Both the position numbers and the translations under genes were made by a program. Under the pieces are notes generated by a model. It had not been told where the DNA came from. It ran no database searches and was given only the letters and a program-made list of their open reading frames with translations. From NCBI GenBank assembly GCA_002591725.1, contig NJAL01000003.1:186001-250000 (forward strand): a DNA stretch of 64,000 nt, written 5' to 3'. How positions within the stretch are numbered: the stretch's first letter is position 1; each line of letters begins with the position of its first letter. Of the stretch, positions 29,545 to 38,768 are shown piece after piece. The stretch is from Candidatus Didemnitutus mandela (GTDB lineage: Bacteria > Verrucomicrobiota > Verrucomicrobiia > Opitutales > Opitutaceae).

Positions 29545-30066
29545 ATGAAAAACAAAGCTTTAATCTCCTGGCTTGTCGGAATTCTTGCGCTTGCCGGATG
29601 TTGCAAAAAAGATGACGTGTCACCCCCAGCTGGCTCCACGAGTGCAACCACCTCGGTTTCAGACATCGTGACTGTTGAAATTACTGCCAACGATAGCATG
29701 AAATACAGTATAAATAGCATTGAAGCCAAACCGGGCCAAGAAGTAAAAGTCACCCTTACTAACATCGGCACGATGCCGAAATCCGCTATGGGCCACAATT
29801 TTGTGCTGCTTGAAAAGGGCGTCGACCCGAATGAGTTTGTAGACGCAGCAGCAGCGACGGCGGAAGCGGATTACATCCCGGAGTCGATGAAAGATAAAGT
29901 CATTGCGCACACAAAGCTACTTGGGCCAAAACAAAGTGACGAGATTACTTTCAAGGCTCCCACCGAGCCGGGCGATTATACCTTCCTTTGTTCCTTCCCG
30001 GCGCATTTCAATAGTGGCATGCATGGCGTTTTGGCGGTGAAGGCAGAGGGTGTTCCTCCTTCCTGA
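29545..30066 (+). CDS. Azurin-like cupredoxin lipoprotein
   Basis: This type I copper protein shuttles single electrons in the periplasm. The 173-residue product has a signal ILALAGC with a lipobox (acylated Cys near 19), so it is membrane tethered. A low-complexity Ser/Thr linker follows (to about 45). The azurin fold has a copper histidine in MGHNFVLLEKG near 82 and the C-terminal ligand loop LCSFPAHFNSGMHGVL near 148-163, containing Cys, His and Met ligands. It lies between the two arms of the oxidase locus and points toward DUF420, sharing a terminator with it. It is a plausible electron donor to the oxidase, but this is inferred from location. Confidence 0.93.
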   Translation: MKNKALISWLVGILALAGCCKKDDVSPPAGSTSATTSVSDIVTVEITANDSMKYSINSIEAKPGQEVKVTLTNIGTMPKSAMGHNFVLLEKGVDPNEFVDAAAATAEADYIPESMKDKVIAHTKLLGPKQSDEITFKAPTEPGDYTFLCSFPAHFNSGMHGVLAVKAEGVPPS

Positions 30067-30074
30067 TTGAAGAC

Positions 30075-30107
30075 AAAAGCCGGGCAGGAAAGCCCGGCTT
30101 TTGTTAT
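30075..30107. terminator. Bidirectional intrinsic terminator between azurin and DUF420 genes
   Basis: AAAAGCCGGGC (30075-30085) pairs perfectly with GCCCGGCTTTT (30092-30102) around a 6-base loop. Because the stem begins with AAAA and ends with TTTT, it can end transcription in both directions, serving the azurin gene (+) and the ctaA-ctaB-DUF420 operon (-). Confidence 0.93.
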
Positions 30108-30123
30108 GATTTCGACAGACTCC

Positions 30124-30561
30124 TCATGCTTTGCCCGCTGGCCACCATTGGTAGAGGAAAAAATAGACCAGCACTCCGGTTACGGAGACGTAATACCAGA
30201 TAGGGAAAACGAACTTTGCCCACCGCTTGTGGCGAGCCAAGTCGCCTTTGATTGCCAGCAGGAGGGTTCGCGGCACCAGGTAGGTGATTGCCATTGCCAG
30301 GATGACGTGCGAGACCAGCATCGTGTAGTAGATATTTCGGGCTAGCCCATAGCCACCGAAGGACGTGTGCATGCCGTGTATGAGGATTTTGTGCGTGACG
30401 TAGCTGACAAGAAAAGCTGCTGAAACGACCATCGCGGCTGTCATTACTTTGCGATGGGCGGTAGTCTTGCCAGTCTTCACAAAGATAAAGCCAAGCGTGA
30501 TGAGCACGGTGGCGATTCCATTCAAAGTGGCGTTCAGAGCGGGGATGTCGGCGGCGACCAT
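30124..30561 (-). CDS. DUF420 membrane protein
   Basis: DUF420 proteins are small membrane proteins found beside heme-copper oxidase genes; a relative (CtaM/YozB) has been tied to oxidase biogenesis in Gram-positive bacteria. The 145-residue product has four or five hydrophobic helices, with the family motifs LNGIATVLITLGFIFVKTGKTTAHRKVMTAAMVVSAAFLVSY near 12-53 and HVILAMAITYLVPRTLLLAIKGDLARHKRWAKFVFPIWYYVSVTGVLVYFFLY near 86-138. It starts four bases after the ctaB stop, so it is cotranscribed with ctaB and ctaA. It is an intact putative assembly gene next to decayed ctaG and SCO1 genes. Confidence 0.92.
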   Translation of the reverse strand: MVAADIPALNATLNGIATVLITLGFIFVKTGKTTAHRKVMTAAMVVSAAFLVSYVTHKILIHGMHTSFGGYGLARNIYYTMLVSHVILAMAITYLVPRTLLLAIKGDLARHKRWAKFVFPIWYYVSVTGVLVYFFLYQWWPAGKA

Positions 30562-30565
30562 GGAT

Positions 30566-31483
30566 TTAATAGTGAAGCCAGAGACGGTCCGCTAGCAGCA
30601 GCCCTAGCTGCAGCGGCAGATAATAAATGGAAACCAGAAAAAGCCGGCGCGCCTCTGCTTCACGCTTATCGGGATTAAGAAAGAAGAATGCCGAGCGTAG
30701 AAACCAAAAGCCAAATACTGAAGAGAAAGCCAAATAATACCAAGAGCAATACCCTAGAATCGTTGGCAGGCAGCTCCCAGCTACCAGCAGCATTGTCCAA
30801 ACAAAGGCCCGCCGTGCCACGCGCATTCCTGACAGATCGAGGACCGAAATCATTTTCATACCAGCGGCAGCGTAGTCTTTTTGATAGGCCCAGGAAAGGG
30901 CAAGAAAGTGCGGCATTTGCCACGTATAAAGAATGAAGAAAAGTGTCCAGCCGAGTAGCGGACTCGAACTTCCAGCGGCGGCCCAGCCGATCATTGGTGG
31001 CAGCGCCCCGCTGATGGCGCCAATTTCGGTATTCCAGCGCGACCATTGCTTTGCCGGTGTGTAAATCGCGAGGTAAGCGACGATCGTGGCCAACGCGAGA
31101 AACGCCGATAGACCGTTCACTTTCACGAAAAGCAGTGCCAGGCCTGTGAGGCACAGCATCCAGCCGAGTACGAAAGCGGAGCCCGGTTGGATGATGCCAG
31201 CCGGAATCGGCCGGCCGGCCGTGCGACGCATTTTCGCGTCAGCATCGCTTTCCATCCATTGATTTAGTGCTGCCACACCGCCTGCACAGAGCGCTGTTCC
31301 GACCATGACCAACAGCATGCGTGTCCATTCAAAAAGCGGCACTACGACGGTGTAGCCGACCATGGCTGTGATGACCGACATCGCGCTTAGGCGCGGTTTC
31401 GTCAACTCAAGGTAATGGTGCCACGTTGCTGATTCGACGCTGGTGGAAAAGCGGGAAGAGAGCGAATCTTCGCTATTCGTCAT
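30566..31483 (-). CDS. ctaB: Protoheme IX farnesyltransferase (heme O synthase)
   Basis: CtaB transfers a farnesyl group to protoheme to make heme O, the precursor of heme A for the oxidase. The 305-residue product is of normal length, with the UbiA-superfamily aspartate-rich prenyl-diphosphate site NQWMESDADAKMRRTAGRPIP near 83-103 and the second conserved loop YTPAKQWSRWNTEIGAISGALPPMIGWAA near 144-172. About nine membrane helices are predicted. Its start overlaps the ctaA stop by four bases (ATGA), so the two are translationally coupled. Confidence 0.97.
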   Translation of the reverse strand: MTNSEDSLSSRFSTSVESATWHHYLELTKPRLSAMSVITAMVGYTVVVPLFEWTRMLLVMVGTALCAGGVAALNQWMESDADAKMRRTAGRPIPAGIIQPGSAFVLGWMLCLTGLALLFVKVNGLSAFLALATIVAYLAIYTPAKQWSRWNTEIGAISGALPPMIGWAAAGSSSPLLGWTLFFILYTWQMPHFLALSWAYQKDYAAAGMKMISVLDLSGMRVARRAFVWTMLLVAGSCLPTILGYCSWYYLAFSSVFGFWFLRSAFFFLNPDKREAEARRLFLVSIYYLPLQLGLLLADRLWLHY

Positions 31484-32460
31484 GCGGGCGGAGAAACGTC
31501 ACGCTCAATGAGCGTGCGGTGCAGGACAAACGTAACCAAGAAGGTCGTTGCGAGCGTCAGCGCCCCAACGACGACGTGTCCGGTCGTCATGTAGACGCTA
31601 CGATTGGTCCAGATGATCTGCGCTCCAAGTCTGATCTGCAGCAGCACGAGGGAGACGAGCAAAATACCTAGTCCGCGCAAAATTGGTGGCGCCGCCTGCT
31701 TGCGCAGCAGGCGATAGGCATAAACCAGAATCGCTACACCGATAGCTCCCGCCATACAGCGATGGATAAACTGAGTCGCGACTCGGAAATCCCAGTGTGC
31801 TGGTAGCCATTGTCCGTCGAAGGTCGACTTTGGGAAAGTCGGAATCGCGAGGCCGGCGAAACTGTGCCGCACCACAGCGGCGATACTTAGTTGAACGAAA
31901 AGCAACACCACGCAGAGGCGGCCGATGCGCTTTAACCCTTCTGATGGAGCTCCGTGCAGTTTGGCGCTTTGTTCGATCCACGGCCGCGAACAGGCTAGCG
32001 CGATGGCGAAAAGAGTACAAACGTAGGTTTGCGCGAGGAAAGCGTGCGACATCGCAAAAAGCCGGCCTACATTGGTGTCGATCATGCTGATTTCAAAGTG
32101 ATCCAGTAGAACACGCAGACCGCCGACCACGCCTTGCACGATCACCAGCGCGAGTGCGAACCAAGCGAGTTTGCGAAGCCAGATGCGCGCTTCCGTGCGC
32201 CAGAGCCAGACGGCGAGGATGGTCGTAATTATGCCCATCACCGTTGCGCTGATACGATGCGAATGCTCGGCAAATTTGTCGATCTGGGTCAGCCAACCGT
32301 GCGGGTTCACGGAACCGTTCGAAAGAGGCCAGTCCGGAAAGGCCATGCCTGCGCCGATGGTGGTGGTAAACGCGCCTAGTGATACCAGTACGAAAACCCA
32401 AAGGCTGCTGAGGGTAGCAAACCAAAAAAGGCCGCGCTTGTAGGAGGAAGTGCGATTCAT
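31480..32460 (-). CDS. ctaA: Heme A synthase (COX15/CtaA family)
   Basis: CtaA oxidises the methyl group of heme O to make heme A in the inner membrane. The ATG at 32460 (MNRTSSYKRGLFWFATLSSLW) gives about 326 residues. A TTG further upstream is less likely. Eight transmembrane helices are expected. Heme-ligating histidines lie in EHSHRISATVMG near 63-74, in RHSFAGLAIPTFP in the middle, in FIHRCMAGAIG near 235, and in TTGHVVVGALTL near 295. The GMAFPDWPL motif near 37-45 is the family signature. It is the first gene of a three-gene operon with ctaB and DUF420, with an inverted repeat upstream at 32534-32561. Confidence 0.96.
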   Translation of the reverse strand: MNRTSSYKRGLFWFATLSSLWVFVLVSLGAFTTTIGAGMAFPDWPLSNGSVNPHGWLTQIDKFAEHSHRISATVMGIITTILAVWLWRTEARIWLRKLAWFALALVIVQGVVGGLRVLLDHFEISMIDTNVGRLFAMSHAFLAQTYVCTLFAIALACSRPWIEQSAKLHGAPSEGLKRIGRLCVVLLFVQLSIAAVVRHSFAGLAIPTFPKSTFDGQWLPAHWDFRVATQFIHRCMAGAIGVAILVYAYRLLRKQAAPPILRGLGILLVSLVLLQIRLGAQIIWTNRSVYMTTGHVVVGALTLATTFLVTFVLHRTLIERDVSPPA

Positions 32461-32533
32461 CGAAGCGGAAGAGTAGAACAATTAGTTGATACCTTGGCGG
32501 GCGCCGGAGCAAGCTGTTTTCACAGTTTTTCCG

Positions 32534-32561
32534 AATAACAGTTAACTATTTAACTGTTATT
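32534..32561 (-). promoter_or_regulatory. 12-bp inverted repeat upstream of ctaA
   Basis: AATAACAGTTAA (32534-32545) and TTAACTGTTATT (32550-32561) are exact inverted repeats with a 4-base spacer, 74-101 bp before the ctaA start. No T-run follows on either strand, so an operator is more likely than a terminator. It sits between ctaA and the divergent SCO1 remnant and may once have controlled both. Confidence 0.6.
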
Positions 32562-32899
32562 GGTTAAACTCTATTATAGCTCTTTTATTTTCCGATCGCG
32601 CTGCTCTTGGCATATGTGCTTATGGCGACCAGAGTCTTGATCGACTGCGTGAAAAAGAACGAGACGAAACCAGCTGGCGGGCGACGCTGGAGCCGCCAAT
32701 GGATAAAAGTGTTTTCCGTTTTCAGAAAAGGTTGTTTCAGCTGAGCTTGACAAGCAGGTCCTTGGCCGTGTGGGCCACGAGGCAATCTCTGGCCACATGC
32801 TGGCATGCTGGCGATAACGATGGAGTTTCACGCCAGCAAGGGTGACTTGGAAAATGCCAAAGCCGGGCGGTACATCTGTGGGAAAATGGTTTATGCATA

Positions 32900-33480
32900 A
32901 TGACATGCTCCCGCTGGGAAAGATACAGCACGACGAGAGGAAGGCCGCGCGTGTGCTCGATATCACAGCCAACAGTGCTCGCCCAAAACACCCAAGATTT
33001 GCAAGGTCTGCGGCTGCAGCGTTTATTGCAAAACAGACGAGGGCTCTGTCTGACTTCACACTGCTCTATTAGAGTGAGCGGGCTGTGCTCGATGGGCAGT
33101 TTTCGCGGCAAGCAGGTAGTTTTTGTTGAACTTTATTTTACCCGTTTCCCGATCGCGGCGATGTGCCCGGCGGGATGCATCAAGGTAGATGCGCTCGTTG
33201 CAAAAGCTGGCTAGGGAGGAGGGAATGAAGGACATCTGCTTGGTCTCGATTTCGTTTCATCCCGGCTACGATCCACGCGGCGCGCTGAAGTATGAGTATC
33301 CCGGCTGCACTGGACATCGAAAACTCGGATTGGAGCTTTCTCGCTGGGGGGCCCGACCAGGTTGTCCGCTAGCTTTTCGCACAGATGGGCATCTCTGCGA
33401 GTTTGAAGCATAGACTATCAAACACACAATTGTAGACGCTTCTGGTCGGTGAACATGGACGGATCATTTACTGCAGCGAC
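32900..33480 (+). pseudogene. SCO1/SenC copper chaperone remnant
   Basis: SCO proteins are thioredoxin-fold copper chaperones that load CuA of oxidase subunit II. Reading + from about 33040: LSDFTLLY, a frame change, ERAVLDGQF, then RGKQVVFVELYFTRFPIAAMCP near 33105, where the family has GKvvlvxFiFTrCPmpxxCP. The first copper cysteine is changed (FTRFP instead of FTRCP) while the second remains. ICLVSISFHPGYDP near 33235 matches VSISFDPExDTP. After a frame change TIKHTIVDASGR near 33418 matches the family's H....ID.xGR block, with its copper histidine. An in-frame stop after LVAKAG and two frameshifts make this a pseudogene. Confidence 0.8.
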
Positions 33481-34126
33481 GGATTGCGTCGATGCAGCCA
33501 GTGGAACCGCAAGGATTTTTTGAAACAGATAAAAAAAGGGGAAGCATGAGCGACGGCCCATGGATCATTGGGCAGTCCGACGGCTCTCGTCTTGGAAGCC
33601 TTTGGGCCTCGAAAAAAACAACAGCTATCCATTCTTCTGAATTACGGTGGTGGCTGCGTATTTCTGAGTGAGGGAGCTGATCACAGAGGCGCGATCCTCA
33701 ATCACATGGATTTTTTGGTGCAAGGCTCAGCGCAGAATGTAATCAAATTTTGCGATTCCGTGAATCTGCAGTTCATTTCGGTGGTAATTTCCCGTTGTAA
33801 TCGCGAAGTCCCCGGTGAAGCTTGCGTTTGTGAGCCGACGAGCAGCCGCTGCATCATTTCCGATTCACTGTACGGCGAGCGGCAGCGGAGGTTTCAGCTC
33901 TGCTGCGCACCCGGAGTGACCAGCTGTGGGCGTGAGTGGGAAAATGAGCGCTAGTTAGTCCGGATCGGTCTCGCAACGTTAGAGCCGCGAAGATCAACTT
34001 CTGATTGCTGGATGTGCCGACGCAGACAAAGATCGGACTGTTTCCTGGCATGAGACAGCAGTTGGAAAGTGGCGCCGCAAATCCGGAAAATCATTGTCTT
34101 GAAAGTAGAAACGCCCCCCCTGGCAC

Positions 34127-34156
34127 GTCACAAGCCCTGCATCTAGGGCTTGTGAC
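34127..34156. repeat. Perfect 12-bp GC-containing hairpin
   Basis: GTCACAAGCCCT (34127-34138) and AGGGCTTGTGAC (34145-34156) are exact inverted repeats around the loop GCATCT. There is no T-run on the + side and no identified gene adjacent. It may be a fossil terminator or a structured RNA element left after its neighbours decayed. Confidence 0.8.
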
Positions 34157-35134
34157 AGGTGCTTCACGGCCAGACTGTTGGTGGTGAGGTATCTTAAGTA
34201 ATAGATCCCAATGTGAAAGTGGCACGCGAAGCGGTCGATATCGACCTGGCGATCAGGGAGCAGCGGTCTTTCCGCACTGTGGATGGGAATCTAATGTCAT
34301 TTGGCGAAAAAGTGAAGTAGCGCTGAAAATTAGTGATTATAGTGATTAAAGTGTATTTACTGAAGCCTTTTAGCGGATCCGAGTTTCCTACGATTTTCTC
34401 TTTGGCTTTGGGAGCCATAGCATCCCATGGGAGTCGTTTTTTCTGCATGAAAGGTTCAAGGAGATTAAAGGCGGACGAAAACGGTGCGATACTTTTTTTA
34501 CTAAGTACGAGCACGCATTTTTTTAGAGGAACTGTATAAGCAGGAGAGGCAGCAACCAGAGTCGACTACCCTCCCGGCTACGACCTCGTTTGGTTCACTC
34601 GCTGGATTAGCGGCCGTGGCGAAAAGGCCGTCGGTGGTGGCACCTTCGGTTCTCTGAATCAACGTGGTAAGCGAAATGACCGGAAATGACCGCAGTCTGC
34701 ACGCGTGGTAACTTGGTGAAAGAGGCTTTTGGCGACCGCGGTGCTGGACTCTGCCGCCGTCGCACTTTCGGAGGGAAAGCGGGAGAGCTCCGTGGTGGTC
34801 ACGTCGATTCAGAAGACACCCGTCTTTTGCTTTCCCATGGTGGTTGATCAGATCGTCGAACTTGCCGGGCACCTTGGACGATGAATTCTAGCCTATACGC
34901 TCACTTCCGTTCTGCGTTCTGTGGACCATCTTGCTGATGGATTCCCTGGTTTTACTGGCTGTTTCCCCGGCCGGCTATGCTTCTGCGTCGGACTGGGTTG
35001 TTCACTTTGTCAGGGGCCACGGCGAAATCCGGTCCCGGCCTCACCGCTTGTAGTCGTCTCGATCGCGGCATTCGGCGCGAAAATGTTGCTTTGCGAGGCG
35101 GCCTCATCGACGGCCTTGATTTCGCCTAGGGAAC

Positions 35135-35167
35135 AAAGGGCTTTTAAAGGGCTTCTAAAGGGCTTCT
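35135..35167 (+). repeat. Three tandem copies of an 11-bp unit
   Basis: AAAGGGCTTTT, AAAGGGCTTCT and AAAGGGCTTCT follow one another without a gap. The unit length is not a multiple of three, so the expansion would break any reading frame through it. Confidence 0.9.
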
Positions 35168-35440
35168 TCGAATCCCTGTTGCTGCGTGTGTTTCCTGGCT
35201 CATTTTCTGTGAATCCATTTTTATGTGCCAGGACTCTTCGTTCATCGCTGTGGAAACATCATTAAAAACTGTCCGACTACGGTCGCTTTGGCCGCTGACA
35301 AAGCGTTGGATAAGAAAAGGGAGACGTAGCAAGCGGATACGGTTTTGGTGACTATGAACGCTGCATGCACCACAATGATTGCGAAGGTGGTGGGATAGCT
35401 GAATACGCTAGCTGGTAACACAGAAAACAGAAAAAGAAAG

Positions 35441-35466
35441 TATACGTAGTGCATATACGTAGTGCA
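35441..35466 (+). repeat. Exact 13-bp tandem duplication
   Basis: TATACGTAGTGCA occurs twice in direct succession. The duplication lies inside the hydrophobic minus-strand remnant and would shift its frame. Confidence 0.92.
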
Positions 35467-36238
35467 CGGCAATTATGACCGCTCCTGCGATGATTGCCGA
35501 GAGATAGATCAGCTGGATGAGTAGGTCCAGTTGCACAAAACTGGAAATGCACTTCGATTATGCGTTGGCCGGCGTGGATTAAGAGTCCGCTGAGGGAGAA
35601 CAGAGAGATGCTGACCGAGATTGAGGTTGTGACCTCGATAAGGATCACGCTATTAGAGCAGAGCTGGCCCGGCTAGAAAGGACGTAGCCGATCGCGAGCA
35701 CGGTAGCCGATGTTGATGTCAAAATACCAGGCGACGGCGGCGGTGATCGGAACGTGGGCCGCCAACGCCAAGGTCAAATTTTGGTTAGCGCAGTAGTGTT
35801 GCTGAAATTCTGTGATTTCGTTTGTGGCCAGTATTTTATGTATTGGGTGGGATCACCGGAGGCGCGGAGGATGTATTACTGCCGGCGCAACCGAAGGCCG
35901 AAAGAGCTGGTGCAAGCTTCCCCGTAAATTTCGACCTCGCGGATGGGATGGAGGTCTGCCAGTCCTGTGGGTACACCCGTGGGCCGCCGGATAACGCAAC
36001 GTGTGGTTGGCATCGAAAATCAACAGCCATAGCACGACTCCGAGTCTGGTACCATGGGGCTTCTCTCCACCGGATAGGCGTTTGGGCCGAAAAATCGCTT
36101 GACGGGAGCCGGCACTTTCACTTAGTTTAGGGATCTGAAACCCATGTTTCTTCCGAGAAGTTCTGATTGTTCCTGTGTTGAATGAATGCTAAGGGGGAGA
36201 ATTGAAGCTTCCACATTCGCTGTCGAGTAAGTGCACTA

Positions 36239-36264
36239 TTTATATAATATCTTTATATAATATC
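36239..36264 (+). repeat. Exact 13-bp A/T-rich tandem duplication
   Basis: TTTATATAATATC occurs twice in direct succession in non-coding sequence. Confidence 0.9.
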
Positions 36265-37321
36265 TAATCTAATGTTGGCGGGTTTTTCTTAGAATAATAG
36301 CAGTTTTTTTCGGCTGTAGACAGCGGGTCCTGTCAGCAAAGGAATTGGCTACGAGGCCAGAAGTACCCGAATCGCGATAGATGCCGATTGTAAAATTATT
36401 TATGGAATGATAGATATTTACTCCGAGCAAAAGCTTGAGACAATATTGAGTTTGTAATCGTTACCACAAAACTCTAGAAACTCTACTTAACTAATTTGGT
36501 GGGCCAGCGATGGACGCGGTAATATCCTAAAGCAACGTGCTTTTCAGGGCTTGAATTTAGACTCGATTCTTTTTCTTTTAGGGCTTGGTTTGAAAAGCAG
36601 ACGCTACGTTTTTCGAAAACCACCGTAAACGACGAATGCATGAAGTTTTGGGATACCTTAGCCCTAGTTTTGGTGTCCGTATTCAGCGGTCCGGTACGAC
36701 GACAGAGAGCCAATTCCAGGGGGCCTATCTGCTCGATTAAAACCGCATCTTGGTTGGTCCAGGGAGACACGATTTTGAAATCGTTTCCGAAGCACTCCGC
36801 GAATGGCCAATGTTTCTGCGCTCATGGACTTGAATCTGGTTTTGAAAAGCGCTGTTGGTTGCCGAAGTTTTAATTGCTATACTCGCTGACGTTTATCGCT
36901 TTTGGTGGGTTAATGTCTGTCGAATCGTTTATATCATCGATGAAATGGAAGCTTTGATATCGCTGATCTGGCTTCGTTTGTGGCATGTTACCCGAACATG
37001 TCCAATAAGGCGAAGAACGATTCTTTGTGGAGATTAATGCGGATGGTTAAGTTTAGTATGACTTGAAAGCGTTTTAGTGCCCACTGCCACTTGCTGGTGA
37101 AGCTGGCTAAACTATTGCCGCGATTGCAGCAACATCAGTTTACCAGCCAACATAAAGCAGATAGTGGTGCAGGCTGTTTTGGAGCCACGGACTGGGAAAC
37201 GGGGCTGAATCCAGTGTTTTGCTTGCTGGCCATCAGAGCTGCGTGTGCCACAAATTAAATTCGCTGGTCATTGTTTAATTGAACTGTCCGTGACTTTCGC
37301 GGCTTTTCCTGGTCGACTTCA

Positions 37322-37753
37322 GTGTTTTTGCTGGAGGCCTTGGTGGTGGTGTCACTACCATTTGGGGTTGTGCGCGATCCTAAAAAGACCACTGGAGCCG
37401 AGCAGCTCCTCCTCGCCTTGACACAGCTCGAGCAATTGCCTGCGGCAGTTGCGCTGATGCTCACGACCAAAGTCGTACTCGGTGCCCGGGCTGTGAGTTT
37501 TGCCACGCCGTCGATCGTGCTAATGGCGGTGATCGCGATAGCCGGACTTCTTAGCGAGCTTTCCAATGTGGACTTTCGCACAACTTGGGAGTTGTGCCGC
37601 TATACCGGTCTTGTGTTTTTTGCGGTCAGTGGTGCTTGTGGCGCGGTCGATCGGGGAGGGATGAATCCATTCGGATTTTGTGTCGATATCATGCAACTGG
37701 TCGCCGTGATATTGATGACCGGCTTGCAGATCGGGCTCGCTGTCAATAGTTAA
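37322..37753 (+). pseudogene. Hydrophobic ORF with a TRIC/UPF0126-like segment, probably a remnant
   Basis: An open frame of 143 codons. Its middle, RYTGLVFFAVSGACGAVDRGGMNPFGF (residues about 93-119), resembles the first helix of UPF0126/TRIC-type channels (GTxxFAlSGalaAvrrgmDlFG), but the following LVLAFVTAIGGGTLRD block is missing. Before it lies a hydrophobic region I cannot assign (AVALMLTTKVVLGARAVSFATPSIVLMAVIAIAGLLSEL). It may be a fusion of two remnants that happens to stay open. The antisense frame 37255-37581 is also open, so coding status is uncertain. Confidence 0.35.
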
Positions 37754-38768
37754 TATACTAATAATTAATATAATCCGGTTTTTTGGGCTCGTATGGCCTT
37801 GGCCTATGCTTAGTATAATTAGTATAATATTAGTATTTTTGATATAATAGTTATTTATCTATTAATTTCAGTTTTTCTGTGCTGTCGTTTCCGTGGATCT
37901 TCCGGGCCTTGTATTGCACCGCCAATGCGGTTAGATTTTTCATGTGTGGTTTTCTCACTTTGCTGCGTGTGTGTGTGTCCGCTGATTAACTTTTTTAAGC
38001 GGGCTAACTCCGCTGCTGAACTCGATTTCCCACGAGTCGAAGTTGAGGAGTCGCCTGAGCTCGCCGGTGAGCCAAGCTTTGGCTTGGTCGGCGGTTTTGC
38101 TGCCAGGCTCGACCACGCACAAAAGGCTGCTGTGTGTGAACAGCGGTTATGCGAAAGCCACTGCCGTGTAAAATCACGCTCCTGGGATACTCGGCGCGTT
38201 TCGCGCTACGCTACCGGGGCCGTGGAGTTCGAGCTTGGAAGGGGTCGCTGACTCTTCGTTGCGTGCGGTGAGCAGATAGTGCGGAAAATAGGTTTCGCGA
38301 AACCAAGATTCCAACCCTTGGCAGCCCAGCCGTGCAAGCAGCGCTTGGTGAAATTGTAGCCATGGGTCACAAACCGGCTGCCTGGGCTCAAGCACGCCGG
38401 CGGCCTCTGCGAGAAAGCGAATACGGCCGAACCAGTGGAACCCCATGACACGATGAACAGTCGAAACTAAGTATCGCCAAACGGAAGCTTTACCAAAGGC
38501 AGCGAATCTTCGGAAACGCGAGTATCCGAGCGAAAATGTCAGTGGTCGTGACTTCGTCGGTTAGCAGTTGCAAGGAGATAGCAGGATGGCCGGCGCTGTA
38601 GCTGACAGTCGAACAGGCGCGGCAGGGGGCCGTCTCGATGTGCAGACGTCTCGGAAAGACGGCTCATTACACCAACTTTAAAACACGGACGATTCTGGCC
38701 GTAGCTTTCTGCGGCTAGGCCGCGGAATATAATGGTTGACGACTTCGTTTACTACGGCCGATCAGCGG
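37754..38768. other. A/T-rich spacer and unidentified minus-strand remnant
   Basis: 37754-37900 is A/T-rich with repeated TTAGTATAAT-like words. From 38450 down to about 37980 the minus strand has coding-like text: MGFHWFGRIRFLAEAAGVLEPRQPVCDPWLQFHQALLARLGCQGLESWFRETYFPHYLLTARNEE, then after frame changes LCVVEPGSKTADQAKAWLTGELRRLLNFDSWEI. The family is not recognised. Frame changes mark it as a pseudogene. It lies downstream of lipA on the same strand. Confidence 0.45.

Larger units (their letters stand above)
33481..37321. other. Long eroded region, mostly unreadable
   Basis: Nearly 4 kb with no intact gene and no confident family. Some segments look formerly coding. 35144-35810 on the minus strand gives repeated hydrophobic runs such as TTFAIIVVHAAFIVTKTVSACYVSLFL and LTLALAAHVPITAAVAWYF, suggesting a lost membrane protein. 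34560-34860 on the + strand gives VDYPPGYDLVWFTRWISG. A perfect hairpin and three sets of short tandem repeats (listed separately) lie here. The region has A/T-rich patches near 36230-36280. This is the most decayed part of the window. Confidence 0.5.

Noticed and set aside
36730-36800. A tRNA-Ser-like anticodon arm (GATTTTGAAATC)
   Set aside because: No matching acceptor stem, D arm or T arm could be paired around it, so it is not a tRNA gene.
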